A stretch of DNA of 64,000 nt, from contig NZ_JAHKQL010000031.1 of assembly GCF_018861005.1 (NCBI RefSeq), positions 216,657 to 280,656 of the forward strand, given 5' to 3'. The position numbers and the translations under genes are program-made. The DNA is from Polaribacter vadi (GTDB lineage: Bacteria; Bacteroidota; Bacteroidia; Flavobacteriales; Flavobacteriaceae). Of the stretch, positions 42,977 to 53,158 are shown piece by piece (the stretch's first letter is position 1; the number at the start of each line of letters is the position of its first letter). The notes below the pieces were generated by a model that saw nothing but the letters and a program-made list of their open reading frames with translations, made no database searches and was not told the DNA's origin.

Positions 42977-45202
42977 ATGGAGTATAACGCAACACCAGAA
43001 GAAGAAAATAAGGAAATAGCAAATCGTTACAAAGATTTGCTAAAAGGTACTTATGAGGTGTTATCTAAAGAAGATAAGGAACTCATAAGAAAAGCCTTTG
43101 AAATTGCAGTAGATGCACATTCTAGTCAGCGAAGAAAAACAGGAGAACCTTATATTTTCCATCCAATTGCAGTAGCAAAAATTGTTGCTATGGAAATTGG
43201 TTTGGGTGCAACTTCTATTGCAGCAGCTTTATTGCATGATGTTGTAGAAGACACAGATTATACCTTAAATGATATGGAGCAGTTGTTTGGAGAAACAATT
43301 GCAAGAATTGTAAACGGACTCACAAAAATTTCTCGTTTAAATAAAGAACAAGACGCTTCTATACAAGCAGAAAATTTTAGAAAAATGCTCTTAACATTAC
43401 ATGATGATGTTAGAGTTATTTTGATAAAAATTGCAGACAGATTGCATAATATGCAAACTATGGACGCAATGCCAGCTCATAAACAAGTAAAAATTGCATC
43501 AGAAACTATTTACATCTATGCTCCTTTAGCACACAGATTAGGTTTATATAATATTAAACAAGAATTAGAAGATTTAGGCTTAAAATATACTGAACCAGAA
43601 GTTTACAATAGTATAATAACAAAAATAAAAGAAAGTAAAGAAGAACAACAAGGTTACTTAAATCGTTTTGCTGAAACATTAGAAAATGGATTAGATAAAG
43701 AAAACTTTACCTATGAAATAAAAGGTAGATTTAAATCTATTTTTTCTATCCGTAGAAAAATGCACAAGCAAAATGTTACTTTTGATGAAGTTTTTGATAA
43801 ATATGCAATTAGAATTGTATTTAAACCTATTTCTGAGGATGAAAAACACGATGCTTGGAAAATCTATTCTATTGTTACTGATAATTTTAGACCAAACCCT
43901 GCACGATTACGAGATTGGATTTCGCAACCAAAAACTACAGGTTATGAAGCCTTACATATAACAGTTATTGGTCCTAATGCAAAATGGGTAGAAGTTCAAA
44001 TTCGTTCTGAAAGAATGAACGAAATTGCAGAAAAAGGTTATGCTGCACATTTTAAATACAAACAAAACCTAAAAAACGAAAGTGGTTTAGAAAGTTGGCT
44101 AAATAAATTAAAAGAAACTTTAGAAAACCATAACTTAAATGCAGTTGATTTTGTAGAAGATTTTAAACTAAATTTATATGCAAAAGAAATTTATGTTTTT
44201 ACACCTAAAGGTGATTTAAAATCCCTACCAAAAGATGCTTCTGCTTTAGATTTTGCATTTTCTATACATACAGATATTGGTTTAAAATGTAGAGGAGCAA
44301 AAGTAAATGGAAAATTAGTACCATTAAGCCATATTTTAAAAAGTGGAGATCAGATAGAAGTAATAACTAGTTCTACAAACAAACCTAATGCAAGATGGTT
44401 AGATTTTGTAATAACTGCCAGAGCAAAAACAAAAATTAGAGCTGCATTAAAAGATGAAGAAAAAGGAATTGCAGAAGAAGGTAAAGCTATTTTAACCAGA
44501 AAACTACGTCATTTAAAAATACCTTTTAACGATAAAACTATTAATGAATTAGTTGTTTATTTTAAATTAAGAACAAGTTTCGATTTGTTTTATAGAATTG
44601 GTAATGGTGCTTTAGACAACACACAATTAAAAGCATTTGTAAACCAAAGAAATAGTACAATTTTAAATTTCTTTAAAACAAAATTAAGAAGAGTTCCAAA
44701 TACTCACGAAGAAATAAAAGAGAATTTAGACGAAGTTACTAACAAATACGATGCATTAGTTTTTGGTAAAGAAGAAGAGAAATTAGATTACACTTTGTCT
44801 AAATGTTGCAGCCCAATTCCTGGTGATCAAGTTTTTGGTTTTTTAACAATTAATGATGGTATAAAGGTTCATAAAAAAAACTGTCCCAATGCAATTTCTC
44901 TACAATCTAATTATGCATATAGAATTATGCTAGCAAAATGGATAGACTCTACTAAACAAGATTTTAAAGCAGTTTTACAAATGAGTGGTGTAGATCATTC
45001 AGGTATTGTTAACAGCGTAACTCGAATTATAACAAATAGTAATGGAGTTAATTTACAGAGAATAAACATCTCTGGAGATGAAGGTATTTTTGATGGAAAA
45101 ATATCATTAAGCGTTAAAAATAGTTCGCAATTAAACAACTTAATTAAGCGCATTTTAAAAGTAGAAGGCGTTAAAAAAGTAGAACGTGTTAATAGAATGT
45201 AA
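42977..45202 (+). CDS. RelA/SpoT-type (p)ppGpp synthetase/hydrolase
   Basis: A 741-aa long RSH protein. The HD hydrolase domain is intact (HDVVED at 87-92), followed by the synthetase domain (GRFKSIFSIRRKM and the KTTGYEALH loop), a TGS domain (EIYVFTPKGDLKSLPKDASA, about 412-431), a cysteine-containing helical region (LSKCCSPIPGDQVFG) and a C-terminal ACT domain (about 660-741). The intact HD motif suggests a bifunctional enzyme that makes and degrades the alarmone for the stringent response. Fur family and purA genes follow. Confidence 0.95.
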   Translation: MEYNATPEEENKEIANRYKDLLKGTYEVLSKEDKELIRKAFEIAVDAHSSQRRKTGEPYIFHPIAVAKIVAMEIGLGATSIAAALLHDVVEDTDYTLNDMEQLFGETIARIVNGLTKISRLNKEQDASIQAENFRKMLLTLHDDVRVILIKIADRLHNMQTMDAMPAHKQVKIASETIYIYAPLAHRLGLYNIKQELEDLGLKYTEPEVYNSIITKIKESKEEQQGYLNRFAETLENGLDKENFTYEIKGRFKSIFSIRRKMHKQNVTFDEVFDKYAIRIVFKPISEDEKHDAWKIYSIVTDNFRPNPARLRDWISQPKTTGYEALHITVIGPNAKWVEVQIRSERMNEIAEKGYAAHFKYKQNLKNESGLESWLNKLKETLENHNLNAVDFVEDFKLNLYAKEIYVFTPKGDLKSLPKDASALDFAFSIHTDIGLKCRGAKVNGKLVPLSHILKSGDQIEVITSSTNKPNARWLDFVITARAKTKIRAALKDEEKGIAEEGKAILTRKLRHLKIPFNDKTINELVVYFKLRTSFDLFYRIGNGALDNTQLKAFVNQRNSTILNFFKTKLRRVPNTHEEIKENLDEVTNKYDALVFGKEEEKLDYTLSKCCSPIPGDQVFGFLTINDGIKVHKKNCPNAISLQSNYAYRIMLAKWIDSTKQDFKAVLQMSGVDHSGIVNSVTRIITNSNGVNLQRINISGDEGIFDGKISLSVKNSSQLNNLIKRILKVEGVKKVERVNRM

Positions 45203-45244
45203 ATATCATTCTTAGAAAAGTGTATTTTAATTAAGAAATAACTG

Positions 45245-45252
45245 TAAATTTG
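45245..45252 (+). promoter_or_regulatory. -7 promoter box for the Fur family gene
   Basis: TAAATTTG, 22 bases before the ATG at 45275. Confidence 0.5.
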
Positions 45253-45274
45253 TTTTTTTGTAAAAGTTAATATA

Positions 45275-45718
45275 ATGAGTAATTCTCTTGAAAATCAAGA
45301 CGTAGTTAAAAAAGTTTTTACCACCTATTTACAAGAGCATAAGCACAGAAAAACTCCTGAACGCTATGCTATACTTCAAGAAATATATGATGCTGAAGAG
45401 CATTTTGATATAGAATCTTTATATATCAAAATGAAAAATAAAAACTATAGAGTTAGTAGAGCAACATTATATAACACAATAGATTTGTTGTTAGATTGTG
45501 GTTTGGTGCGTAAACACCAATTTGATGGGCAATCTATGGCTCGTTATGAAAAAAGTTATTTTGATAAGAACCATGATCACGTAATTTTTACTGACACAGG
45601 TGATGTTAAAGAGTTTTGTGACCCAAGAATTCAAATTATCAAAAAAACGATCGAAGAAATTTTTGAGATTGATATTCATAATCATTCCCTTTATTTTTAC
45701 GGAACAAAAAAGAAATAA
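45275..45718 (+). CDS. Fur family transcriptional regulator
   Basis: A 147-aa protein with an N-terminal winged helix (about 15-85: [20 protein letters not shown], then [21 protein letters not shown]) and a C-terminal dimerisation domain with the metal-region histidines HDHVIF. The classical zinc CxxC is missing: LICLDCGKV of Fur reads [11 protein letters not shown] here, with a single Cys later. It could therefore be a Fur/PerR/Zur variant with an altered structural metal site; specificity cannot be assigned. It lies just before purA. Confidence 0.85.
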   Translation: MSNSLENQDVVKKVFTTYLQEHKHRKTPERYAILQEIYDAEEHFDIESLYIKMKNKNYRVSRATLYNTIDLLLDCGLVRKHQFDGQSMARYEKSYFDKNHDHVIFTDTGDVKEFCDPRIQIIKKTIEEIFEIDIHNHSLYFYGTKKK

Positions 45719-45782
45719 ACAGTTTTCAACACACAAATAAAAGATTAAAAATTACACAACTAAATAATTACACAAAAATATA

Positions 45783-47054
45783 ATGGCTGTAGATTTATTA
45801 CTAGGATTGCAATGGGGAGATGAAGGAAAAGGTAAAATTGTAGATGTTTTAACCACAAACTACGACATCATTGCTCGTTTTCAAGGAGGTCCAAATGCTG
45901 GGCATACTTTAATTTTTGATGGTTATAAACACGTTTTACACACAATTCCTTCTGGTATTTTTCATAAAACTGCCTTAAACGTTGTAGGTAATGGAGTAGT
46001 TATAGACCCTGTTATCTTTAAAAAAGAACTAGAAAATTTAGACAAACATAATATAGATTATACTTCTAAATTATTAATTTCTAGAAAAGCACATTTAATT
46101 TTACCTACGCATAGATTATTAGATGCAGCTTCAGAAACATCTAAAGGTAAAGCAAAAATAGGTTCTACTTTAAAAGGAATTGGCCCAACTTATATGGACA
46201 AAACTGGTAGAAATGGAATGCGTGTTGGCGATTTAGAATTAGAAAACTGGAAAGAAAAATACGATGCTTTAACAGAAAAGCACATTAAAATGTTAGAATT
46301 CTTTGATGTTCAAATAGAATATAATTTAGAAGAATTAGAAGCAGAGTTTTGTAGAGGAATTGATAAATTAAAAACTTTAGAATTTATTGATAGTGAAGCC
46401 TTTTTAAACCAAGCTATAAAAGACAAAAAAACAATCTTAGCAGAAGGTGCTCAAGGATCTTTATTAGATATCGATTTTGGTACTTACCCATTTGTAACAT
46501 CATCTAACACAACTGCAGCAGGTGCTTGTACAGGTTTAGGTGTTGCTCCAAATAGAATTGGCGATGTTTTTGGTATTTTTAAAGCATACACTACAAGAGT
46601 TGGTTCTGGCCCCTTTCCTACAGAATTGTTTGATGAAGATGGAGCAACAATGGCTAAAGTTGGTCATGAATTTGGTGCAACAACTGGTAGACCAAGAAGA
46701 TGTGGTTGGTTAGATTTAGTAGCTTTAAAATATGCAGTAGATGTAAATGGAGTTACTCAATTAATGATGATGAAAGGAGATGTACTTTCTGGTTTCGATA
46801 CTTTAAAAGTATGTACTTCTTACAACTATAAAGGCGAAGAAATTACGCATTTACCATACAATATAGAACCAGAAAATGTTTCTGTAAATTATACTGAATT
46901 TAAAGGTTGGGAAGATGATTTAACTAAAATGACTTCTGCTGATGAATTACCACAGAACTTAATGGACTATATTTCTTTTATTGAAAAAGAAACAGGTGTA
47001 CCAGTAAAAATTGTTTCTGTTGGACCTGATAGAAAACAAACTATTAACAGATAG
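45783..47054 (+). CDS. purA: Adenylosuccinate synthase PurA
   Basis: A 423-aa enzyme that forms adenylosuccinate from IMP, aspartate and GTP, the first committed step of AMP synthesis. The N-terminal GTP loop QWGDEGKGKIVD (10-21) and the catalytic NAGHT (about 38-42), the IMP-binding TSSNTTAAGACTGLG and GATTGRPRRCGWLD segments are all present. Length is normal. It ends at a bidirectional terminator. Confidence 0.97.
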   Translation: MAVDLLLGLQWGDEGKGKIVDVLTTNYDIIARFQGGPNAGHTLIFDGYKHVLHTIPSGIFHKTALNVVGNGVVIDPVIFKKELENLDKHNIDYTSKLLISRKAHLILPTHRLLDAASETSKGKAKIGSTLKGIGPTYMDKTGRNGMRVGDLELENWKEKYDALTEKHIKMLEFFDVQIEYNLEELEAEFCRGIDKLKTLEFIDSEAFLNQAIKDKKTILAEGAQGSLLDIDFGTYPFVTSSNTTAAGACTGLGVAPNRIGDVFGIFKAYTTRVGSGPFPTELFDEDGATMAKVGHEFGATTGRPRRCGWLDLVALKYAVDVNGVTQLMMMKGDVLSGFDTLKVCTSYNYKGEEITHLPYNIEPENVSVNYTEFKGWEDDLTKMTSADELPQNLMDYISFIEKETGVPVKIVSVGPDRKQTINR

Positions 47055-47073
47055 TTTAATCAAATCATAAAAT

Positions 47074-47110
47074 AAAAAAAGCATCTTTAATTTCTTAAAG
47101 ATGCTTTTTT
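47074..47110. terminator. Rho-independent terminator, bidirectional
   Basis: A stem, AAAAAAGCATCTTTAA with its complement around TTTC, between the convergent purA and 599-aa protein genes. Confidence 0.88.
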
Positions 47111-47129
47111 GTTTCGTTAAATTATAAAT

Positions 47130-48929
47130 TTATTTTAATTTATTAATTTCTTCACCAATTAAAATTAATTTAGATTCTTCAAATTTTAGTGCATTATATA
47201 AAACTTCTTTCTGACTGATAAAAGATTCTTTACGCTCTAAAAGAACCTCATTATAATACTGAATTCCTTTGTCTAAATTATTTTTAAACTTAACTAAATA
47301 ACGAAGTTGCTTTTTATCAAAAGATAATTTTAAATCATTCAATTTTTCTTGTAAATTAGATGTATAAAGAGATAATTCTTTGATAAATACATTAGGTCTA
47401 TCAATTCTAGAAACCATATTTTTTCTTCCATAAATATGATCTGTAATTCCACCTAAACTCATTATTTTATTAAAATAAGCCATATTAGGACCTGGACATA
47501 CAGAAACCCCATCTCCTGTTTTATTAGTATCCAATTTATTTAATATTAAAGTAGAAGTACCTAAACCAACACATATACAAGATTTCTCTACAATTTTATC
47601 AAATTCTTTCTTTTTATCATCAGCATTTAAATCCAAACTATCTAATTGTTTTAATTTTAAATGTTGATATTCTCTTGATGCAACACACAATCCAGAATCT
47701 TTAAACTCTTTATTCAATTGAATAAATTTATTTGGGCAAGATGTACCTGGTCTGTTTTTTTCAATAAGAGCTTGTTTCTGTATATCTTTAGTATTACCTC
47801 TAAGTGTATTAAAAGGCACTCCTAAAGGAGAAGTATTGCTTAAATACAAATCCTTTTCTTTAGCATTTGCTAGTTTTTCTATTGTTTTATTGTCTACACT
47901 TGTAGCTTCTGGCACTAATAAAAAAGGACTTCCCCAACCAATAGAATCTAAATTATATTCTTCTAATAAAAAAGAATGTTCTTCCTCATTACCTACACCT
48001 CCTTGTGCAGTGATTTTTAAATCCAAATTAGTTATTGGTAACACTTTGTTAGCTTCTTTTAAAGCCGCTAACAATAAAGTTTTGGTTTGTTCAACTAAAG
48101 TATTTTTATTCTCTTTAAACTCATTTAAAACAGGGCCAATTAAAAAACCATCTGTGGCAAAAGCATGACCACCACAATTTAAACCAGATTCTATTCTGTA
48201 TTCTGATACCCACAAACCTTTTTTTGCTAAAAATTTACCTTGTATAAATGCAGATCTAAAATCACTAACTTTTAGAATAATTTTCTTTTTAATATATCCT
48301 TTTTCATCAGGAAAAAAATCGTTAAACTTACTGATATAAGTATATAATTTAGGATTCATTCCTGCAGAAAGTACTAATGAAGATGCCAATTTACTTTCAG
48401 CAAAACCACGCAAAGCAGCATGAGCATCATTATATTCTACAGGTAACATTTCTTTATTTAGGTAGTTCTCTTTATCAACTTTTGTCATGATGTTTACATC
48501 AATACTCCCCTTTTTTAAATTTTTATTAGCCCATTCTTTTAATTTGTTAAAATCAACACCATCTTCAGTAAGTTTAAAAAAATCTTTTTTAACTGTAGAA
48601 TATTCTGGTAACATATTGATGTAAGTTCTTAAAGCTGAACTTTTTTCTGAAGTTATATTTTTTAACTGATTAAATTTTTGCTCAGTTTGCTCATGTAATA
48701 AGTTTAAATAAGATGTAATTCTTTTTGCTCTAAAATCATCAACTTTATCCGATATTTCTTGATAAGGAATCTGAAACTTTTCGCTATAAAGTTTACGCAT
48801 TTTTTCTACTAAAATATCATCAACCAAAGAAATTACAGAGTCAATACCATATTGCGCTACTTTTAAGGGTGAATCTATTGTAAAACCTATTCCCATAACA
48901 GGTATGTGAAATGAATGTACGTTTTTCAT
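47130..48929 (-). CDS. Uncharacterised 599-aa Cys-rich protein, remote nitronate monooxygenase-like fold
   Basis: I do not recognise a named family. Segments in order resemble the FMN-dependent TIM barrel of nitronate monooxygenases and FabK/PfaD: IPVMGIGFTIDSPLKVAQYG at 9-28 (first strand), a helical insertion about 40-170, SSLVLSAGMNP (183-193), KVSDFRSAFIQGKFLAKKGL followed by NCGGHAFATDG (220-261, like the EAGGH motif), and ITAQGGVGNEEEH then GWGSPFLLVPEA (306-342, like the GGI/phosphate loop). After the barrel come Cys398 (SCPN), Cys415, Cys451/453 (CICVG) and Cys478 (VCPGP), possibly an Fe-S or zinc site, then a coiled-coil tail. No signal peptide. It is a single-gene unit. Function is inferred only. 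Confidence 0.6.
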   Translation of the reverse strand: MKNVHSFHIPVMGIGFTIDSPLKVAQYGIDSVISLVDDILVEKMRKLYSEKFQIPYQEISDKVDDFRAKRITSYLNLLHEQTEQKFNQLKNITSEKSSALRTYINMLPEYSTVKKDFFKLTEDGVDFNKLKEWANKNLKKGSIDVNIMTKVDKENYLNKEMLPVEYNDAHAALRGFAESKLASSLVLSAGMNPKLYTYISKFNDFFPDEKGYIKKKIILKVSDFRSAFIQGKFLAKKGLWVSEYRIESGLNCGGHAFATDGFLIGPVLNEFKENKNTLVEQTKTLLLAALKEANKVLPITNLDLKITAQGGVGNEEEHSFLLEEYNLDSIGWGSPFLLVPEATSVDNKTIEKLANAKEKDLYLSNTSPLGVPFNTLRGNTKDIQKQALIEKNRPGTSCPNKFIQLNKEFKDSGLCVASREYQHLKLKQLDSLDLNADDKKKEFDKIVEKSCICVGLGTSTLILNKLDTNKTGDGVSVCPGPNMAYFNKIMSLGGITDHIYGRKNMVSRIDRPNVFIKELSLYTSNLQEKLNDLKLSFDKKQLRYLVKFKNNLDKGIQYYNEVLLERKESFISQKEVLYNALKFEESKLILIGEEINKLK

Positions 48930-49089
48930 TTTTTAATTTAATTGTTTAATTAATTTGCAATATATTTCTATTATACACTGTAAAAGATGACTATTATCAT
49001 AAGAAAATGAAAAATTGGAGTTCATAAAAGGCTTACTTATTAAAATTTAACTTTTACTTTTCTTTAGTAATCAACTATATTCTTTTCAT

Positions 49090-49097
49090 TATTTTTG
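49090..49097 (+). promoter_or_regulatory. -7 promoter box for the OstA-like gene
   Basis: TATTTTTG, 16 bases before the TTG start at 49114. Confidence 0.45.
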
Positions 49098-49113
49098 TGG
49101 CAAAACAAATCAT

Positions 49114-50766
49114 TTGAAAAAAATATTTTTTTTATACCTTATCTTTTCTTCTTTAACTTCTATTTCTCAAGAAAAAATTGATGGAAAAGAAAAACCAAAA
49201 AGAAAAATTCAATACAAGGCTGAAATTCAAGAAGCTGACGAAGAAAAATACCCTGGAGCTACAGTACTTATAGGTAATGTAGAAATGAATCACGAAGGTA
49301 TAGATTTAACTTGTCAGCAAGCATTATACTACAGAAAACAGAATTTTTTTAAAGCTATAGGTAATGTATTTATAAAACAAGGAGATACCATTACACAAAC
49401 TAGTGATTATGCTGATTATGATGCTAATTCTAAACAAGCACTTTCTTGGGGAAATGTAGTGTTAACAGACCCTACAATGACTTTAACTACGGATACTTTA
49501 CAGTTTGACAGAATAAATCAGAAGTTGTATTACCAAAGTTATGGTACTATTAAAGACGAAACAAATACACTAAAAAGTAAAAATGGAAATTACTATTTAG
49601 AAAACAAAAAATTTACTGCCACAACTAGAGTAACAGTTGTAAACCCAGAACATAATTTAGAATCGAACCATTTAGATTATTATACCAATTCTGGTGTAGC
49701 TTATTTATATGGACCATCAACCATAACAAATATTCAAAACGAAAATAAATTATATTCAGAAAAAGGTTTTTACAATACTAAAACAGATATTTCTCATTTT
49801 ACAAAAAATGCAAAACTCTTTTTAAAAGAAAGAACTGTAGAAGGCGATAGTTTGTATTATGATAAAAAAAGAGGCTTTGCTTCTGCAACCAATAATATTC
49901 AAGTAATAGACACTGTTCAGAATTTTATTTCTAGAGGACATTATGCTGAATTATTTGAGAAAAAAGATTCACTTTACATTATAAAAAGAGCAGTAGCCAT
50001 TTCAATTATAGAAAAAGATTCTATGTTTATACATGGAGATACTTTATTAATAACAGGTAAACCAGAAAAGCGAATTGTAAGAACATATCATAATGTAAAA
50101 ATCTTTAAATCTGATTTACAAGGCAAATGCGATTCTATACATACAAATCAAGTAACTGGTTATACAAAAATGTATAGAAGCCCAGTAATCTGGTCTGAAA
50201 AAAATCAAATTACTGGAGACAGTATTTACTTACAATCTAACCTAGAAACTAAAAAATTAGATTCTTTAAAAGTGTTTAACAATGCCTTTATTATTTCTAA
50301 AGATTCTTTAGCAGAAGATATTTTTAACCAAATAAAAGGTAGAAATATGTATGGTAAATTTTTAGACGGTAAGCTAAAAACTTTATTAGTAAAAGGGAAT
50401 GCAGAGTCTGTTTATTATAATAGAAATGAAGAAACTCAAGTTTTAGAAACTATTACAAAAGAAATTTCTAGTAATATTGATTTTATGTTTGAAGATAGTG
50501 AAGTTGTATCTATTAAATACCTTAAAGAATCTGATGGAAAAACATATCCGCCATCAAAATTACCAGAAGACATAAAAAAATTAAAAGGTTTTATTTGGAG
50601 AGAAGATGAGCAACCCAAAACTAAAAATGATATCTTTATTATAGATAAAAACACACCTAAAAGAGATCCTCTAGGAAAAAAATCTAAAGAAAAATCGAAA
50701 GCTATTTTAAAAGATAAAAAGGATAAGAAAAAAAGAAAATCTCCAAATGCATTAAAACAGCAATAA
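49114..50766 (+). CDS. OstA/LptA-like exported protein
   Basis: A 550-aa protein with a signal peptide (IFFLYLIFSSLTSISQ) followed by repeated beta segments typical of the OstA/LptA fold, which builds a periplasmic bridge for lipopolysaccharide transport (for example VLIGNVEMNHEGIDLTCQQA, YADYDANSKQALSWGNVVL). The C-terminal 60 residues are lysine-rich, low complexity. Start is TTG; no ATG is in frame before the signal peptide. It is longer than E. coli LptA and corresponds to the OstA-like proteins of Bacteroidetes. A class III aminotransferase gene begins one base after its stop. Confidence 0.82.
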   Translation: MKKIFFLYLIFSSLTSISQEKIDGKEKPKRKIQYKAEIQEADEEKYPGATVLIGNVEMNHEGIDLTCQQALYYRKQNFFKAIGNVFIKQGDTITQTSDYADYDANSKQALSWGNVVLTDPTMTLTTDTLQFDRINQKLYYQSYGTIKDETNTLKSKNGNYYLENKKFTATTRVTVVNPEHNLESNHLDYYTNSGVAYLYGPSTITNIQNENKLYSEKGFYNTKTDISHFTKNAKLFLKERTVEGDSLYYDKKRGFASATNNIQVIDTVQNFISRGHYAELFEKKDSLYIIKRAVAISIIEKDSMFIHGDTLLITGKPEKRIVRTYHNVKIFKSDLQGKCDSIHTNQVTGYTKMYRSPVIWSEKNQITGDSIYLQSNLETKKLDSLKVFNNAFIISKDSLAEDIFNQIKGRNMYGKFLDGKLKTLLVKGNAESVYYNRNEETQVLETITKEISSNIDFMFEDSEVVSIKYLKESDGKTYPPSKLPEDIKKLKGFIWREDEQPKTKNDIFIIDKNTPKRDPLGKKSKEKSKAILKDKKDKKKRKSPNALKQQ

Positions 50767-50767
50767 A

Positions 50768-51946
50768 ATGAAAGAAGATTTTTTTAAATATCAAGCACAA
50801 ACCTCTCCTCACCCACTTGCAATAGAAATTTCTCACGCAAATGGATCATATATTTACGATACTACTAATAAAAAATATTTGGATTTTGTTGCTGGAGTTT
50901 CTGCAAATAGTTTGGGTCATAATCATCCAAAAGTATCAGAAGCAATTAAAAATCAGGTTGATACTTACACACACGTAATGGTTTATGGAGAGTTTATTCA
51001 AAAACCACAAGTGGGTTTATGTAAACTTTTAGCATCTACTTTACCTAATGAATTACAATCAGTTTATATTACAAACTCAGGTACAGAAGCTACAGAAGGA
51101 GCTTTAAAATTAGCAAAAAGAGTTACAAATAGAGCAGAAATTATTGCAGCAAAAAAATCTTATCATGGTAATACTCAAGGATCAATGAGTGTTTCTGGAG
51201 TAGAAAAACAAAATGCTGCTTTTAGACCCTTAATACCTGGTATTAAATTTATTGAGTTTAATAATTCTATAGAATTAAATAAAATATCAGAAAAAACTGC
51301 AGCCGTAATTTTAGAAACCATTCAAGGTGGAGCTGGTTTTATAGAACCAAAAAATGATTATTTATTAAAAGTTAAACAACGTTGTAAAGAAGTTGGAGCA
51401 TTATTAATTTTAGATGAAATACAAACTGGAATTGGAAGAACTGGAAAGTTTTGGGGTTTTGAAAATTATAACATAATTCCAGATATTATAATAACTGGTA
51501 AAGGTTTAGGTGGTGGAATGCCAATTGGTGCTTTTATTGCTTCTTATGAGCATATGAACTTACTTAAGGACAATCCAAAATTAGGTCATATTTCTACGTT
51601 TGCTGGGCATCCTGTAATTGCAGCTGCTGCAAATGCTACTGTTACTGAAATTTTAGATAAAAATTTAATATCAGAAAGTAAAAGAAAAGAAAATATCATC
51701 AGAAAAAAACTACAACATTCTGCTATTAAGGAAATTAGAGGTAAAGGTTTAATGTTGGCTGCAATTGTAGAAACTCCGGAATTAGCTTCTAAAATTATTT
51801 TTAAATGTTTAGAAAAAGGCTTAATTCTTTTCTTTCTTTTGTTTGAAGGAAAAGCAATTAGAATTACACCTCCTTTAACAATTTCTGATGAAGAACTTGA
51901 CGCTGGTTGCAATATTTTTTTAGAAGCTATAGAAGAAGTTCTTTAA
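50768..51946 (+). CDS. Class III PLP-dependent aminotransferase
   Basis: A 392-aa fold-type I enzyme of the acetylornithine/ornithine aminotransferase group. It has the cofactor segment [17 protein letters not shown] (about 98-114), [16 protein letters not shown] (the PLP-ring aspartate, about 213-228) and the PLP-binding lysine in [18 protein letters not shown] (about 238-255). The amine donor and acceptor cannot be set from the sequence; arg genes are not nearby. It follows the OstA gene directly and precedes ttcA by 46 bp. Confidence 0.87.
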   Translation: MKEDFFKYQAQTSPHPLAIEISHANGSYIYDTTNKKYLDFVAGVSANSLGHNHPKVSEAIKNQVDTYTHVMVYGEFIQKPQVGLCKLLASTLPNELQSVYITNSGTEATEGALKLAKRVTNRAEIIAAKKSYHGNTQGSMSVSGVEKQNAAFRPLIPGIKFIEFNNSIELNKISEKTAAVILETIQGGAGFIEPKNDYLLKVKQRCKEVGALLILDEIQTGIGRTGKFWGFENYNIIPDIIITGKGLGGGMPIGAFIASYEHMNLLKDNPKLGHISTFAGHPVIAAAANATVTEILDKNLISESKRKENIIRKKLQHSAIKEIRGKGLMLAAIVETPELASKIIFKCLEKGLILFFLLFEGKAIRITPPLTISDEELDAGCNIFLEAIEEVL

Positions 51947-51979
51947 AAACAAAATTATACTTTTTAATACACCAAACCT

Positions 51980-51987
51980 TATTTTTA
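51980..51987 (+). promoter_or_regulatory. Variant -7 box 5 nt before the ttcA start
   Basis: TATTTTTA-CAAAT-ATG, the same variant and spacing as before the DUF3810 gene. Confidence 0.35.
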
Positions 51988-51992
51988 CAAAT

Positions 51993-52793
51993 ATGGAATC
52001 TATAAAACAGACAACAAAAAAATTACAGAAAGCTACAGCACAAGCTATACAACAATTTACAATGATTGCTGAAGGAGATAAAATAATGGTGTGTTTATCT
52101 GGTGGTAAAGACAGTTATACTTTGTTAGATATGTTATTATATTTTCAGAAAGTTGCACCTATTTCTTTTGATATAATCGCAGTAAATCTAGATCAAAAAC
52201 AACCCAATTTTCCAGAAGAAGTATTACCTAATTATCTAACCAATTTACAAGTAGATTACAAAATTATTGAAAAAAATACTTATAAAATTGTGATGGATAA
52301 AACTCCAGAAGGCAAAACTACATGTAGCTTATGTTCTCGTTTACGAAGAGGAACTTTATATGAGGCCGCAAAAGATTTAGGTTGTAATAAATTGGCTTTA
52401 GGTCATCATAGAAATGATATTTTAGAAACCTTTTTCTTAAACTTCTTTTTTGCAGGTAAAATGGAAACAATGCCACCAAAATTTAAAAATGATGCTGGTG
52501 ATTTAATCGTTTTAAGACCTTTAGCTTTTTGTAAAGAAAGTGATATAGAAACATACTCAAATCATCAAAATTTTCCTATAATACCTTGTAATTTATGTGG
52601 CTCTCAAGAAAATTTACAGCGTAAAAAAGTTAAACAAATGATTACAGATTGGGAGTCTGAATTCCCTAACAGAAATGCAATTATGATGAATGCCTTGCAA
52701 AATGTTTTCCCTTCGCATTTGTTAGACCAGAATTTGTATGATTTTGATAATTTAGAGAGTAAAGTTTCTGAAAAATTTTCTATTATTGATTAA
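51993..52793 (+). CDS. ttcA: tRNA 2-thiocytidine biosynthesis protein TtcA
   Basis: A 266-aa PP-loop ATPase. The pyrophosphatase motif SGGKDS is at 36-41, and the Fe-S/sulfur-handling cysteines are in [12 protein letters not shown] (CxxC, about 110-121) and in the later CNLCG. This arrangement is that of TtcA, which thiolates C32 of tRNA using a 4Fe-4S cluster. A flavobacterial homologue with an unusual role cannot be excluded, but motif spacing fits well. Confidence 0.93.
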   Translation: MESIKQTTKKLQKATAQAIQQFTMIAEGDKIMVCLSGGKDSYTLLDMLLYFQKVAPISFDIIAVNLDQKQPNFPEEVLPNYLTNLQVDYKIIEKNTYKIVMDKTPEGKTTCSLCSRLRRGTLYEAAKDLGCNKLALGHHRNDILETFFLNFFFAGKMETMPPKFKNDAGDLIVLRPLAFCKESDIETYSNHQNFPIIPCNLCGSQENLQRKKVKQMITDWESEFPNRNAIMMNALQNVFPSHLLDQNLYDFDNLESKVSEKFSIID

Positions 52794-52813
52794 TTTACTT
52801 CTAAAAAGTTTAA

Positions 52814-53149
52814 ATGAATTCGTTAAAAAAGGTATTAAATTGGTTAAAATCGAACAAAAAAGATTCAAGAAGATTAGTTAAAAATGAGGTTTTTGAAATT
52901 AAATATAATACTGAATTAACTACGGATGTTTTAGTTCCAAATATTCAAAATAAAAGTTTTAAAATCTCTAAATGGTTTGTAAATGTTGGAGATTTAATCA
53001 AAGAAGGGCAAATAATTTGTGAATTAGAAAACAATTCTATGTCTATAGAATTTGAAAGTTTAACAACAGGAAAACTTGTTTACATTACAAAACCTAAAAA
53101 CAAATTACAGCCTAATGACTTGATTTGCAAGATTGAAGAATTACAATAA
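52814..53149 (+). CDS. Lipoyl/biotinyl-domain-like protein lacking the modified lysine
   Basis: A 111-aa protein. Residues about 35-110 align with a lipoyl domain: VPNIQNKSFKISKWFVNVGDLIKEGQ is the first half, and CELENNSMSIEFESLTTG is the hairpin. In functional domains that hairpin reads ETDKATxEFEA with the modified Lys; here the position is Ser75 and no neighbouring lysine replaces it, so lipoylation or biotinylation is impossible. It may be a structural or inhibitory relative. The gene lies 20 bp after ttcA and before two alpha/beta-hydrolase paralogues. Confidence 0.72.
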   Translation: MNSLKKVLNWLKSNKKDSRRLVKNEVFEIKYNTELTTDVLVPNIQNKSFKISKWFVNVGDLIKEGQIICELENNSMSIEFESLTTGKLVYITKPKNKLQPNDLICKIEELQ

Positions 53150-53158
53150 AATTAACAT

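Noticed and set aside
28200..49028. The 14-base word TTGGAGTTCATAAA occurs both at 28200 and at 49015, each upstream of a plus-strand gene.
   Set aside because: Distance to the start codons differs (7 versus 85 bases), there is no symmetry and no third copy seen, so chance in AT-rich DNA is a sufficient explanation.
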